Of a stretch of DNA of 5,566 nt, positions 1-5,566 are shown one piece after another (positions within the stretch are counted from its first letter, which is position 1; each line of letters opens with the position of its first letter). The stretch spans positions 1 through 5,566 of the forward strand of contig JAAZIZ010000382.1 in the NCBI GenBank assembly GCA_012800565.1, read 5' to 3'. Under the pieces are notes generated by a model. It was given only the letters and a program-made list of their open reading frames with translations, was not told where the DNA came from and did not search any database. The position numbers and the translations under genes are program-made. The DNA is from Lentisphaerota bacterium. GTDB taxonomy: Bacteria; Verrucomicrobiota; Lentisphaeria; Oligosphaerales; Oligosphaeraceae.

Positions 1-1380
1 AATCTCCTCCAGCCGGCGCTGCTGCTCCTCTTCCGGCCAGCGTTCCGGCAAAGCGAAGAATTCATCGATGCGCTGCAGTGCAGCGAAGACATCCTTGGGC
101 GGGTTGATGGCCAAGTAGTGTTCGAACTGCAAAGCTCCGGCCTCGCCCTGACAGATCAAGTCGGCCAGATAGAGCGTATTCAATGCTCCCAGCGAGAACC
201 CCAGCAGCGAACAGGGCTGGGAATCAGCTGCAAATTTCTGCCGGAAATCCGCCAGCACAGCCTGGAGTGCCTGCACCATCTGCCGGCAGTCCGAGAGAAA
301 ATATCCCGGCGGTGCTGCTTCGGGCAGATGCAGGAAATAATCCGGTGACAGGCTGGAGCTGATGGCAATTACCGACAGCTGGGCGGAATTGAGCAGTTCT
401 GCCAATGCAGTTACGCCATTGGACAGACGGTGTCCGCCCAGCCCGGGCAGGATGACCACAATGCCCCGGGCTTCTTTGACGGGATAGCAGGTGTAAGGCA
501 GGCGGCTGGTGGCCGTGCCGACTTGCACCGTGCGGTTCCTGGCCCGCAAGCCATAGTCCGGGTCGCGGGGCTGCAAGAGCATGTACCCGAACGACTGATC
601 TGGGTCGCCCGGGCTGTCCGGCAGCTGATAATCAGCAGCCTGGGCTTTCCGGCACCAGGTATGGAAAGCTTTGGTCAGCGGATAACTGTCGTACTGGGAA
701 GAGAAGAAGCGGTGCAGTGACTCTGCCTGCCCGGCGATCTGGTTGCCGCCCCTGAGACCGCCTACCGCCAGCGCGGTGTCACCACTGAACAGCCAGAATG
801 CAAGGTCGAAAGGAAAATCGCAGACTTTTCCCAGAGCATCCCGGCCGTTGCTGGGGCCCAGCAATGGCAAATTGAAAAAGAATCCTTCGCCCAGGCCGTA
901 ATCAGCGAAAGTCTGGCCGAAATCTTCGTTATGGCGCGGGATGCCCCAGGCACTGGCCGGATCGCGCAGGCCGAGGATGCCCACAGTGCTGTTGATCCCG
1001 AAGCGCTTGGTCTCATCCCAGGAGGCCGAGAATTTTCCCTGCAACAGACAGTTAACCGCCCGGCGCGGGTAGCCCAGATTGTAACTGGCGTGCGAGATGC
1101 TCTCCCGGGCGAGCTCCGGCAGGATAAAATTATAGGCCTGGCTGAACGGTCGGATAAGATGGCTCACCAGCGTTTGATTGAAGACCTGCACCGAGCGGTT
1201 GCAGCCCTCCAGCGGGTCGGGCACCGGCTCAAGCAAGGTCAGGACTGCCGGCAACGGGGGCGAAGAAGAGGCTGAGACCACAGTTTCCGGCGGGCGGCTG
1301 CTGACACAGCCGGATAAAAGCAAAGCCAGGAACAATACAGCTATATTGGCTGAAAAACAGGAATTTATTAGTATCTTCAT
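1..1380 (-). CDS. MlaA (VacJ)-alpha/beta-hydrolase fusion lipoprotein, C-terminus beyond the left edge
   Basis: The frame is open from the ATG at 1380 to base 1 (460 codons, no stop), so the gene continues off the window. Residues 1-25 form a type II signal peptide: Lys2, a hydrophobic stretch at about 13-22 and the lipobox LSGC with Cys25. Val26 at +2, not Asp, suits outer-membrane sorting. Residues about 53-254 match MlaA along their length: DPLEGCNR (55-62), RFGINSTVGILGLRDPA (126-142), EDFGQTFADYGLGEG (152-166) and LPLLGPSNGRD (171-181). In other bacteria MlaA removes phospholipid from the outer leaflet of the outer membrane. From about 285 an alpha/beta-hydrolase fold begins, with GIVVILPGLGG (306-316, a likely oxyanion-hole strand and loop) and the nucleophile elbow GFSLG with Ser396. 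The acid and His of the triad would lie off the window. The start has an AGG at 1391-1393, 10 bases upstream, and lies 34 bases after the DUF4091 gene, so the two are probably cotranscribed. A lipase or esterase role is inference; MlaA identity is firm, the substrate unknown. Confidence 0.9.
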   Translation of the reverse strand, partial: MKILINSCFSANIAVLFLALLLSGCVSSRPPETVVSASSSPPLPAVLTLLEPVPDPLEGCNRSVQVFNQTLVSHLIRPFSQAYNFILPELARESISHASYNLGYPRRAVNCLLQGKFSASWDETKRFGINSTVGILGLRDPASAWGIPRHNEDFGQTFADYGLGEGFFFNLPLLGPSNGRDALGKVCDFPFDLAFWLFSGDTALAVGGLRGGNQIAGQAESLHRFFSSQYDSYPLTKAFHTWCRKAQAADYQLPDSPGDPDQSFGYMLLQPRDPDYGLRARNRTVQVGTATSRLPYTCYPVKEARGIVVILPGLGGHRLSNGVTALAELLNSAQLSVIAISSSLSPDYFLHLPEAAPPGYFLSDCRQMVQALQAVLADFRQKFAADSQPCSLLGFSLGALNTLYLADLICQGEAGALQFEHYLAINPPKDVFAALQRIDEFFALPERWPEEEQQRRLEEI

Positions 1381-1414
1381 CAGTTCAGGACCTGGGGTTT
1401 GTGACTCGCAGCGG

Positions 1415-3031
1415 CTAAGAGTTGAAAGATTGCAGCAGACGCCGGCGGGCATTCCGCCGCCAGGAGGCGTGCTTGGGAAAATCGGCGAAGCTGCGCAACG
1501 CCTGCAGCAGCTTGTCATTGCGGTCCAGATTAACCGTCTGCAGCAGCCGGTAGTCCTGCAAGGCTTCGGCGAAGATTTCCCATCTGATGGAGTCCAGCGG
1601 TCCGGACGGACCGGGATATACCATGGTGGTGTCACCAAAGGCCCAGCCAGGCCATTTGCCGCCATCTTGGCAGGTATAGACATCGACCAGTTCGCGGGTC
1701 TGACTGCGGAACCAGTAGTTGTATCCCCAGTGCAGGAAGCCATGGAAAGGCCAGCGATAGAACAGGAAACCATGCATGGCGATTTTGGCCAGCGGTGTAT
1801 CCAGGAGCCGGTTCAGGTAAGGTCCCCGGGGTCCGCAGCAGTAGTAGCACCAGCAATCCAGTCCCTCCTGGATAAAGCTCAAGGCGGTGGAAATGCTGGG
1901 CACCGGCATATCTGTGATTTTCAGCCGGCCGTAGGTGATATCGGTCAAGGCATCCATAGTCTTCATCCAAGGGGCGATTTCCCGCAGCAACTCTCTGGCC
2001 TGGCGGTAATTCTGCAGGTGCGCTTCGCCGTGCGGCTCATCCGAGACATGGAAAAAGGAGTTCTCAAGGAGACCCTCCTGCTGCAGGAAGCGATGCAATT
2101 CCGGCAGATACTGCTTCAGGAAAGCACGGTAGGTATCGGAGGTGGCCTTGGTGTCTGCGGGCCAGAGCAGGGTCTCATCCTGACCCTGGTCGGCATAGAT
2201 GCGGATGGCATGTTCTACTCCCCATTGGGTGAAGGGATGGGTCCATTCAAAATGAGTGATGCCATACCGGCGGGCCAAGCCAATCCAGCGCTTGACGTCC
2301 GACCAGTCAAAACGGTAGGAAGCGGAACCGGTCTTTTGTACCTTAAGCAGCTGAGTGGGAAGCTTTACTCCATCAAGCGGCGGCGTGAAAGCCGGCACAT
2401 AAAGCGTATCCAGACCATGATCAGCATAATTGGCGATGAATTTTTCGCACAGCTGCCAGAATTCTTCGCTGAAAGGCCGGAGTTTATACCAGGCGAAGAT
2501 TGAATCGGCATAGAACCAATGCGTGATATTGAAATTCCGGCGCGGTTCCAGACGCACCGGATGCAGACGCAACCGGGCATGAAGCTTGCGGACCCGGCCC
2601 TTCTCCGGAGTGATGCTGACGGTCAGGTCATAATCCCCCGCAACCGCATCATCTCCGGGGCGGACGCTGACCCAGAAAGCGTGCGTCTCCTGTCCAGGCA
2701 GAAGCATCTCCTGCTCATCGAATAACGGATCGGGGACATAACCGGGAATCTGGTTGCGCCCCTCCACGTCCGCATCGGCGATCGGCGCAGAGTAGGTATT
2801 GAGATGTGCAACCGGAATGTAACCCACGCGCCGGACGCGCAGCTGCCACCCGGACGGACCCTGCACACTAACGCTGACTTTCTGCGGCACCGGACGGTCC
2901 TCGCGCAGCAGCACCTGGAAGCTGCTCCGCTCATTGAGCGCCGTGTCTATGCGCAACGTACGGCACTGTTGGGCTTCTGAATCAGGATAATAACGGCGGG
3001 AATTTTCCGACAACCAGACTTTCAAAGCCAT
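1415..3031 (-). CDS. DUF4091 / GH123-like putative glycoside hydrolase
   Basis: A 538-residue protein. An N-terminal beta-sandwich-like region (about 1-160) starts MALKVWLSE, typical of DUF4091 proteins. A TIM-barrel-like region follows (about 165-500). It contains FFHVSDEP (327-333 region) with adjacent Asp331-Glu332, the arrangement used for substrate-assisted cleavage in GH123 N-acetylgalactosaminidases. The C-terminal block GDTTMVYPGPSGPLDSIR (466-483), followed by EALQDYRLL (489-497), is the DUF4091 hallmark. The likely role is hydrolysis of an N-acetylhexosamine-containing glycan, but the substrate cannot be read from sequence. No signal peptide follows the chosen start, so the product appears cytoplasmic. 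The frame extends upstream to an ATG at 3124, but that start and the ATG at 3091 lie upstream of the inferred transcription start. The AGGA at 3045-3048 is 13 bases from the ATG at 3031 and 7 bases from an in-frame GTG at 3037, so the true start could be two codons longer. The stop is TAG. It is first in a two-gene unit with the MlaA-hydrolase lipoprotein. Confidence 0.88.
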   Translation of the reverse strand: MALKVWLSENSRRYYPDSEAQQCRTLRIDTALNERSSFQVLLREDRPVPQKVSVSVQGPSGWQLRVRRVGYIPVAHLNTYSAPIADADVEGRNQIPGYVPDPLFDEQEMLLPGQETHAFWVSVRPGDDAVAGDYDLTVSITPEKGRVRKLHARLRLHPVRLEPRRNFNITHWFYADSIFAWYKLRPFSEEFWQLCEKFIANYADHGLDTLYVPAFTPPLDGVKLPTQLLKVQKTGSASYRFDWSDVKRWIGLARRYGITHFEWTHPFTQWGVEHAIRIYADQGQDETLLWPADTKATSDTYRAFLKQYLPELHRFLQQEGLLENSFFHVSDEPHGEAHLQNYRQARELLREIAPWMKTMDALTDITYGRLKITDMPVPSISTALSFIQEGLDCWCYYCCGPRGPYLNRLLDTPLAKIAMHGFLFYRWPFHGFLHWGYNYWFRSQTRELVDVYTCQDGGKWPGWAFGDTTMVYPGPSGPLDSIRWEIFAEALQDYRLLQTVNLDRNDKLLQALRSFADFPKHASWRRNARRRLLQSFNS

Positions 3032-3044
3032 GCTCACACCCATT

Positions 3045-3048
3045 TCCT
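3045..3048 (-). promoter_or_regulatory. Candidate ribosome binding site of the DUF4091 gene
   Basis: AGGA on the minus strand lies 7 bases before an in-frame GTG (3037) and 13 bases before the ATG at 3031. The shorter spacing favours GTG, while family N-termini favour the ATG. The site argues against the upstream starts at 3124, 3091 and 3058, none of which has a comparable Shine-Dalgarno match that I can see. Confidence 0.45.
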
Positions 3049-3092
3049 GCAAATTCATAAAAATGCTGATCGACAGCGCGAGAAAATGCATA

Positions 3093-3121
3093 AATATATC
3101 CCGGAAATTTTCATCTGCCAG
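3093..3121 (-). promoter_or_regulatory. Candidate sigma70-type promoter of the DUF4091-MlaA unit
   Basis: On the minus strand, CTGGCA (3121-3116, 4 of 6 to TTGACA) is followed by a 17-base spacer and TATATT (3098-3093, 5 of 6 to TATAAT). The surrounding sequence is AT-rich. Transcription would begin near 3086, leaving a leader of about 50-55 bases before the DUF4091 start. This was found by eye. The spacing is ideal, but chance matches are common in AT-rich DNA. Confidence 0.45.
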
Positions 3122-3213
3122 CAAAACAGAGTTGCTTTTATGGAAACGACTATTAACTTAAAAGGATTATCTGCCCAGTCAGGAGTCAATAGTGATTCAG
3201 GGTCAGTAAAATC

Positions 3214-3226
3214 AGGACATATAGGA
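3214..3226 (+). promoter_or_regulatory. Two overlapping ribosome-binding options of the M20 gene
   Basis: AGGA at 3214-3217 lies 8 bases before the ATG at 3226. A second AGGA at 3223-3226, whose last base is the A of that ATG, lies 5 bases before the in-frame ATG at 3232. The protein may therefore start MQMKSN or MKSN. The first option has the better spacing and was used here. Confidence 0.5.
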
Positions 3227-4302
3227 TGCAAATGAAAAGCAACTTGGACCTTTTGCAGGAACTGGTATCGTGCCGACCGGTCAGCAGTGACATCCCGGCG
3301 GTGAATCAGGCAATGCTGCTGCTGCGGGATTTTCTCCAGGCACAGGGTGTGCATTGTGTGCTTGAGAAGATCGGTGAAAATCAAGTTCTGTATGCCTCTA
3401 CCCAGCCGGGCAAGGTCCAGGATGTATTGCTGAATGCCCATGTGGATGTGGTTCCGGCAGAAGACTCGCAGTTTATCCCGCGGGTGGAAAATGGCCGCAT
3501 CTATGCGCGCGGGGTCGATGACGACCTGGGCTGCGTGGTCTGCATTGCCAGGATATTGTGCCAGAAGCTGGGCAAGAGTTCGGTAGGAGCCATTTTTTCC
3601 GCCGATGAGGAAGTAGGCGGGCACACCACCGCTAAAATGATTGAGCTGGGCTATGGAGCCCGCAAGCTGGCGATTGTCATGGATGGCCCCAACTGCAATA
3701 TCGCCATCGCCCAGAAAGGGATTCAGATTGTGGAGCTGATAGCCCGGGGGCGCGGCGGGCATTCCTCACAGCCCTGGAGCTGCGATAACCCGATCGACAA
3801 GCTGATAGATGCGTATCTGCAGCTGCGTCAAAACTGGCCCAAGGTAACCGCCGAAGACCAGTGGCAAAATACTATGGCCGCCTGTATCTGCAAAGCCGGG
3901 TCAGTCGGTAATCAAATCCCCGATGAAGCCAGAATGACCTTGAATTTCCGCTTCCTGAGCGAAGCGGACCGGCAGAATATCCTGACCCTGCTGGGCCAGC
4001 TCAAAGGCGTGGAAATTAAAGCCGACCGCTATTGCCAGCCCCTGATTTCCGACGGAAAAGACCCCGCATTCCAGATTTTTCGGGAAGCCATCAAGCGGCA
4101 TTTTCCCCAGTCTGATCCGCAGCTCGTGCGGATGAACGGCGCCACCGATGCCAGGCACATGACTTCCCTGGGAGTGCCGATCGCCATCAGCGGCATTCCC
4201 GGCGGCGGCTGCCATGGCCCCCAGGAATGGCTTGATTTGCAGGCCCTGGAGAAATATATCCTGGTCTTGAGCGATGTGATTGACGCGATCAGCCCACAGT
4301 AG
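3226..4302 (+). CDS. M20-family zinc metallopeptidase / amidohydrolase (ArgE/DapE/CPG2 clan)
   Basis: A 358-residue cytoplasmic enzyme (no signal peptide) of the two-zinc M20 family, which hydrolyses peptide or N-acyl amide bonds. Visible motifs in order: NAHVDVVP (70-77) with zinc ligand His72 and Asp74; ARGVDDDLG (94-102), where Asp99 aligns with the metal-bridging Asp; SADEEVGG (125-132) with general base Glu128 and ligand Glu129; VMDGP (151-155) with ligand Asp153; RGGHSSQP (176-183), the conserved His of the lid/dimerisation domain; and GGGCHGPQEW (326-335) with ligand His330. The catalytic domain is thus about 1-165 plus 290-358, with the lid between. All metal ligands are present, so it should be active. 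The usual Lys of the DDKG motif is replaced (DDDLG). The motifs do not separate dipeptidase, DapE/ArgE-like deacylase or carboxypeptidase, so no gene symbol is given. It is first of three plus-strand genes. Confidence 0.9.
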   Translation: MQMKSNLDLLQELVSCRPVSSDIPAVNQAMLLLRDFLQAQGVHCVLEKIGENQVLYASTQPGKVQDVLLNAHVDVVPAEDSQFIPRVENGRIYARGVDDDLGCVVCIARILCQKLGKSSVGAIFSADEEVGGHTTAKMIELGYGARKLAIVMDGPNCNIAIAQKGIQIVELIARGRGGHSSQPWSCDNPIDKLIDAYLQLRQNWPKVTAEDQWQNTMAACICKAGSVGNQIPDEARMTLNFRFLSEADRQNILTLLGQLKGVEIKADRYCQPLISDGKDPAFQIFREAIKRHFPQSDPQLVRMNGATDARHMTSLGVPIAISGIPGGGCHGPQEWLDLQALEKYILVLSDVIDAISPQ

Positions 4303-4353
4303 CCCGGCCGGCGAGCAGCAGTTATCGTCCTGGGCAAGAAGAGATGTATCAGC

Positions 4354-5064
4354 ATGAGTGAATATCTATACGGCATCAATCCTGCATTCGAGGCGATCCG
4401 CTCAGGCCGGCGTCAGCTGTACCATTTGTATCTGAACCAGGGCAGCAGCAACAATCCCCGCTTGAAAAAGCTGGCCCAGCTGGCAGAGAAGCAGCATCTT
4501 CCGCTGTCCTGGGTTGACAAGGCCAAATTGTTCGACTTATGCCAGACCCGCGAACACCAGTCCTGTGTCCTGGAAGCCGGCCCCTTCCCCTATACGCCTT
4601 TCGCGGAAATGCTGGGCGAACCGCGCCTGGTGCTGCTGGACAATATTGAGGACCCGCACAACATCGGCGCTATCGCCAGGACGGCCGAGGCGCTGGGCTG
4701 GAAGAATCTCCTGCTGCCTCGCCGGGGCTGCCCGCTGCTGCTGCCATCCGTGGTGAAATCAGCCGCCGGCGCTTGTGAATTTCTGCGCGTCGCGGTCAAT
4801 TGTGCCAGCAATCAGTACGTTAAGATTGCCTTGGCGGAGGGCTATGCGGTAGTATCGCTGGACGGCAGCGGCCCGGTGCCCCTGCCGCAGGTGCGGGAGG
4901 CCGGGTACCAGAAGCTGCTGCTGGTGGTCGGAGGTGAAAATGCTGGCGTGAGTCAGTTCATTCTCAATAACTCCACTGCCGTGGCCTCCATTCCCCAGCG
5001 CGGACAGATCAATTCACTTAATGCCTCGGTGGCAGCCGCACTGGCGCTCTACTTGTTGGGCTGA
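4354..5064 (+). CDS. rlmB: SpoU/TrmH-family RNA 2'-O-ribose methyltransferase, RlmB-like
   Basis: A 236-residue SPOUT-class enzyme that transfers methyl from S-adenosylmethionine to a ribose 2'-OH in RNA. The N-terminal substrate-binding domain (about 1-75) opens with LYGINPAFEAIRSGR (5-19), the form typical of RlmB, which makes Gm2251 in the 23S rRNA peptidyl-transferase P loop. The knotted catalytic domain (about 88-236) has all three SpoU motifs: motif 1 LDNIEDPHNIGAIART (95-110, with Asn103 and catalytic Arg109), motif 2 LLVVGGENAGVS (189-200, with Glu195) and motif 3 IPQRGQINSLNASVA (213-227, with Asn223). Length is close to that of known RlmB proteins. The gene starts 51 bases after the M20 gene with only a weak purine-rich site (GAAGAG near 4338-4343). 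It lies 16 bases before the next methyltransferase, so the three are probably cotranscribed. Family assignment is firm. The exact target nucleotide is inferred, and a tRNA or other rRNA target remains possible. Confidence 0.88.
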   Translation: MSEYLYGINPAFEAIRSGRRQLYHLYLNQGSSNNPRLKKLAQLAEKQHLPLSWVDKAKLFDLCQTREHQSCVLEAGPFPYTPFAEMLGEPRLVLLDNIEDPHNIGAIARTAEALGWKNLLLPRRGCPLLLPSVVKSAAGACEFLRVAVNCASNQYVKIALAEGYAVVSLDGSGPVPLPQVREAGYQKLLLVVGGENAGVSQFILNNSTAVASIPQRGQINSLNASVAAALALYLLG

Positions 5065-5080
5065 TTTTTGCCATACTGCC

Positions 5081-5566
5081 ATGCCGACCAGCACCGCCGA
5101 TACCACCGAGACCCTTTTTTCCCACTCCATCGAAGAGGTGCGGGTCGGGAAGTTCTCTTTCCGGCTGTGCCTGATCCGGGATTTGGATGAGGCCTTGGAG
5201 CATTATGTCAAGGTCTCCCCGAACGATACCGATAAAATCCCCTACTTCACCCGCTTGTGGGAATCCGCCCAGGCATTGGCCGAATTCGTAGTCGAGCAGC
5301 AGGAGTTTTTTGCCGGTCGCCGGGTACTTGAGCTGGGCTGCGGCCTGGGGCTGCCGGCCCTCTGTGCGGGAAAATGCGGTGCCCAGGTCACTGCCGCTGA
5401 TTTCCATCCCGACAATCGTGCGTTCTTCCTGCGCAATGCCGCCCTGAATGGCCTCACCGGAATCGAATACTGGCAGTTCGACTGGCGCAATCCGGGGCCG
5501 GAGCGGCAATTCGAGATCATTCTGGGCAGCGACCTGATTTATGAAAAGGAGATGCTTGAGCCGCTG
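5081..5566 (+). CDS. Class I SAM-dependent methyltransferase, family-16 (METTL21/EtfB-KMT-like), C-terminus beyond the right edge
   Basis: The frame is open for 162 codons from the ATG at 5081 to the window end, so it is truncated by the edge. PYFTRLWESAQALAEFV (54-70) matches the substrate-side helix seen before motif I in this group. Motif I is VLELGCGLGLPAL (82-94), the SAM-binding glycine loop. An acidic residue in AADFHP (Asp107) ends strand 2 and should bind the SAM ribose. LGSDLIYEKEMLEPL (148-162) contains the DxxY motif (Asp151-Tyr154) characteristic of family-16 methyltransferases, mainly protein lysine methyltransferases such as METTL21 and EtfB-KMT. Protein methylation is therefore the best guess; the substrate is unknown. 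Start choice: the ATG is 16 bases after the rlmB-like stop with no clear Shine-Dalgarno, so translational coupling may drive it. The first 20 residues (Ser/Thr-rich, MPTSTADTTE) resemble no family segment, so a later start is possible. Confidence 0.8.
   Translation, partial: MPTSTADTTETLFSHSIEEVRVGKFSFRLCLIRDLDEALEHYVKVSPNDTDKIPYFTRLWESAQALAEFVVEQQEFFAGRRVLELGCGLGLPALCAGKCGAQVTAADFHPDNRAFFLRNAALNGLTGIEYWQFDWRNPGPERQFEIILGSDLIYEKEMLEPL

Noticed and set aside
430..720. Short plus-strand frames between 118 and 1275
   Set aside because: All lie antisense to the MlaA-hydrolase frame, which is continuous and shows domain motifs from end to end.
1607..1622. Inverted repeat CGGTCC-4-GGACCG
   Set aside because: It lies inside the DUF4091 coding region over the conserved PGPSGP segment, so codon constraint explains it. 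There is no adjacent T-run or second copy.
1178..2503. A 441-codon open frame on the plus strand
   Set aside because: It lies antisense to the DUF4091 gene and the start of the lipoprotein gene, both of which have clear family motifs. Its translation is Gln/Gly-rich and matches nothing I recognise, as expected of a shadow frame in GC-rich DNA.
3132..3212. Plus-strand promoter candidates (TTGCTT; TAAAAT)
   Set aside because: Neither has a partner hexamer at acceptable spacing, so no promoter feature is listed for the M20 operon.
3055..3762. A 235-codon open frame on the minus strand
   Set aside because: It is antisense to the M20 gene, whose metal-binding motifs are intact, and it would also run across the divergent control region. 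It has no recognisable domain.
4303..4353. Palindrome CCGGCCGG and a GCCC/GGGC pairing between the M20 and rlmB-like genes, considered as a terminator
   Set aside because: The stem is short and imperfect with no following T-run, so termination there is not supported.
5018..5509. A 163-codon open frame on the minus strand
   Set aside because: It opposes the methyltransferase frame, which has motif I and DxxY, and it overlaps the end of the rlmB-like gene. No domain was recognised.

Overview
The window looks like chromosome from a Gram-negative, moderately GC-rich bacterium. It carries an outer-membrane lipoprotein with a type II signal and an MlaA domain, and it reads in the standard code. 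An MlaA lipoprotein carrying a second enzyme domain, a DUF4091 carbohydrate-active protein and housekeeping modification genes together would suit the PVC group, perhaps Lentisphaerota/Victivallales. That placement is inference from gene style, not from a marker gene.

The layout is two gene clusters diverging from one AT-rich intergenic region at about 3032-3225. Leftward (minus strand) lie a 538-residue DUF4091/GH123-like putative glycosidase (1415-3031) and, 34 bases further on, a lipoprotein that runs off the left edge (1-1380). No long ATG-initiated minus-strand frame closes in 1-1380, because this frame has no stop inside the window. Translated by hand, it is open for all 460 codons. It encodes a lipobox, a complete MlaA (VacJ) phospholipid-transport domain and then the first part of an alpha/beta-hydrolase domain with a GFSLG nucleophile elbow. 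This fusion is the most interesting object in the window.

Rightward (plus strand) lie an M20-family metallopeptidase/deacylase (3226-4302), a SpoU/TrmH-family RNA 2'-O-methyltransferase resembling RlmB (4354-5064), and a class I methyltransferase of the family-16 (METTL21-like) type, cut by the right edge (5081-5566). Gaps of 51 and 16 bases suggest one transcription unit.

The minus-strand pair may join carbohydrate processing with outer-membrane lipid handling, but only their adjacency supports a link. The plus-strand trio looks like ordinary housekeeping: peptide or amino-acid turnover, rRNA modification and probable protein or small-molecule methylation. A sigma70-like promoter for the minus-strand pair can be read in the intergenic region. 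No convincing plus-strand promoter was found. I saw no RNA genes, mobile elements, CRISPR arrays or strong terminators, and no gene-free stretch longer than 300 bases.
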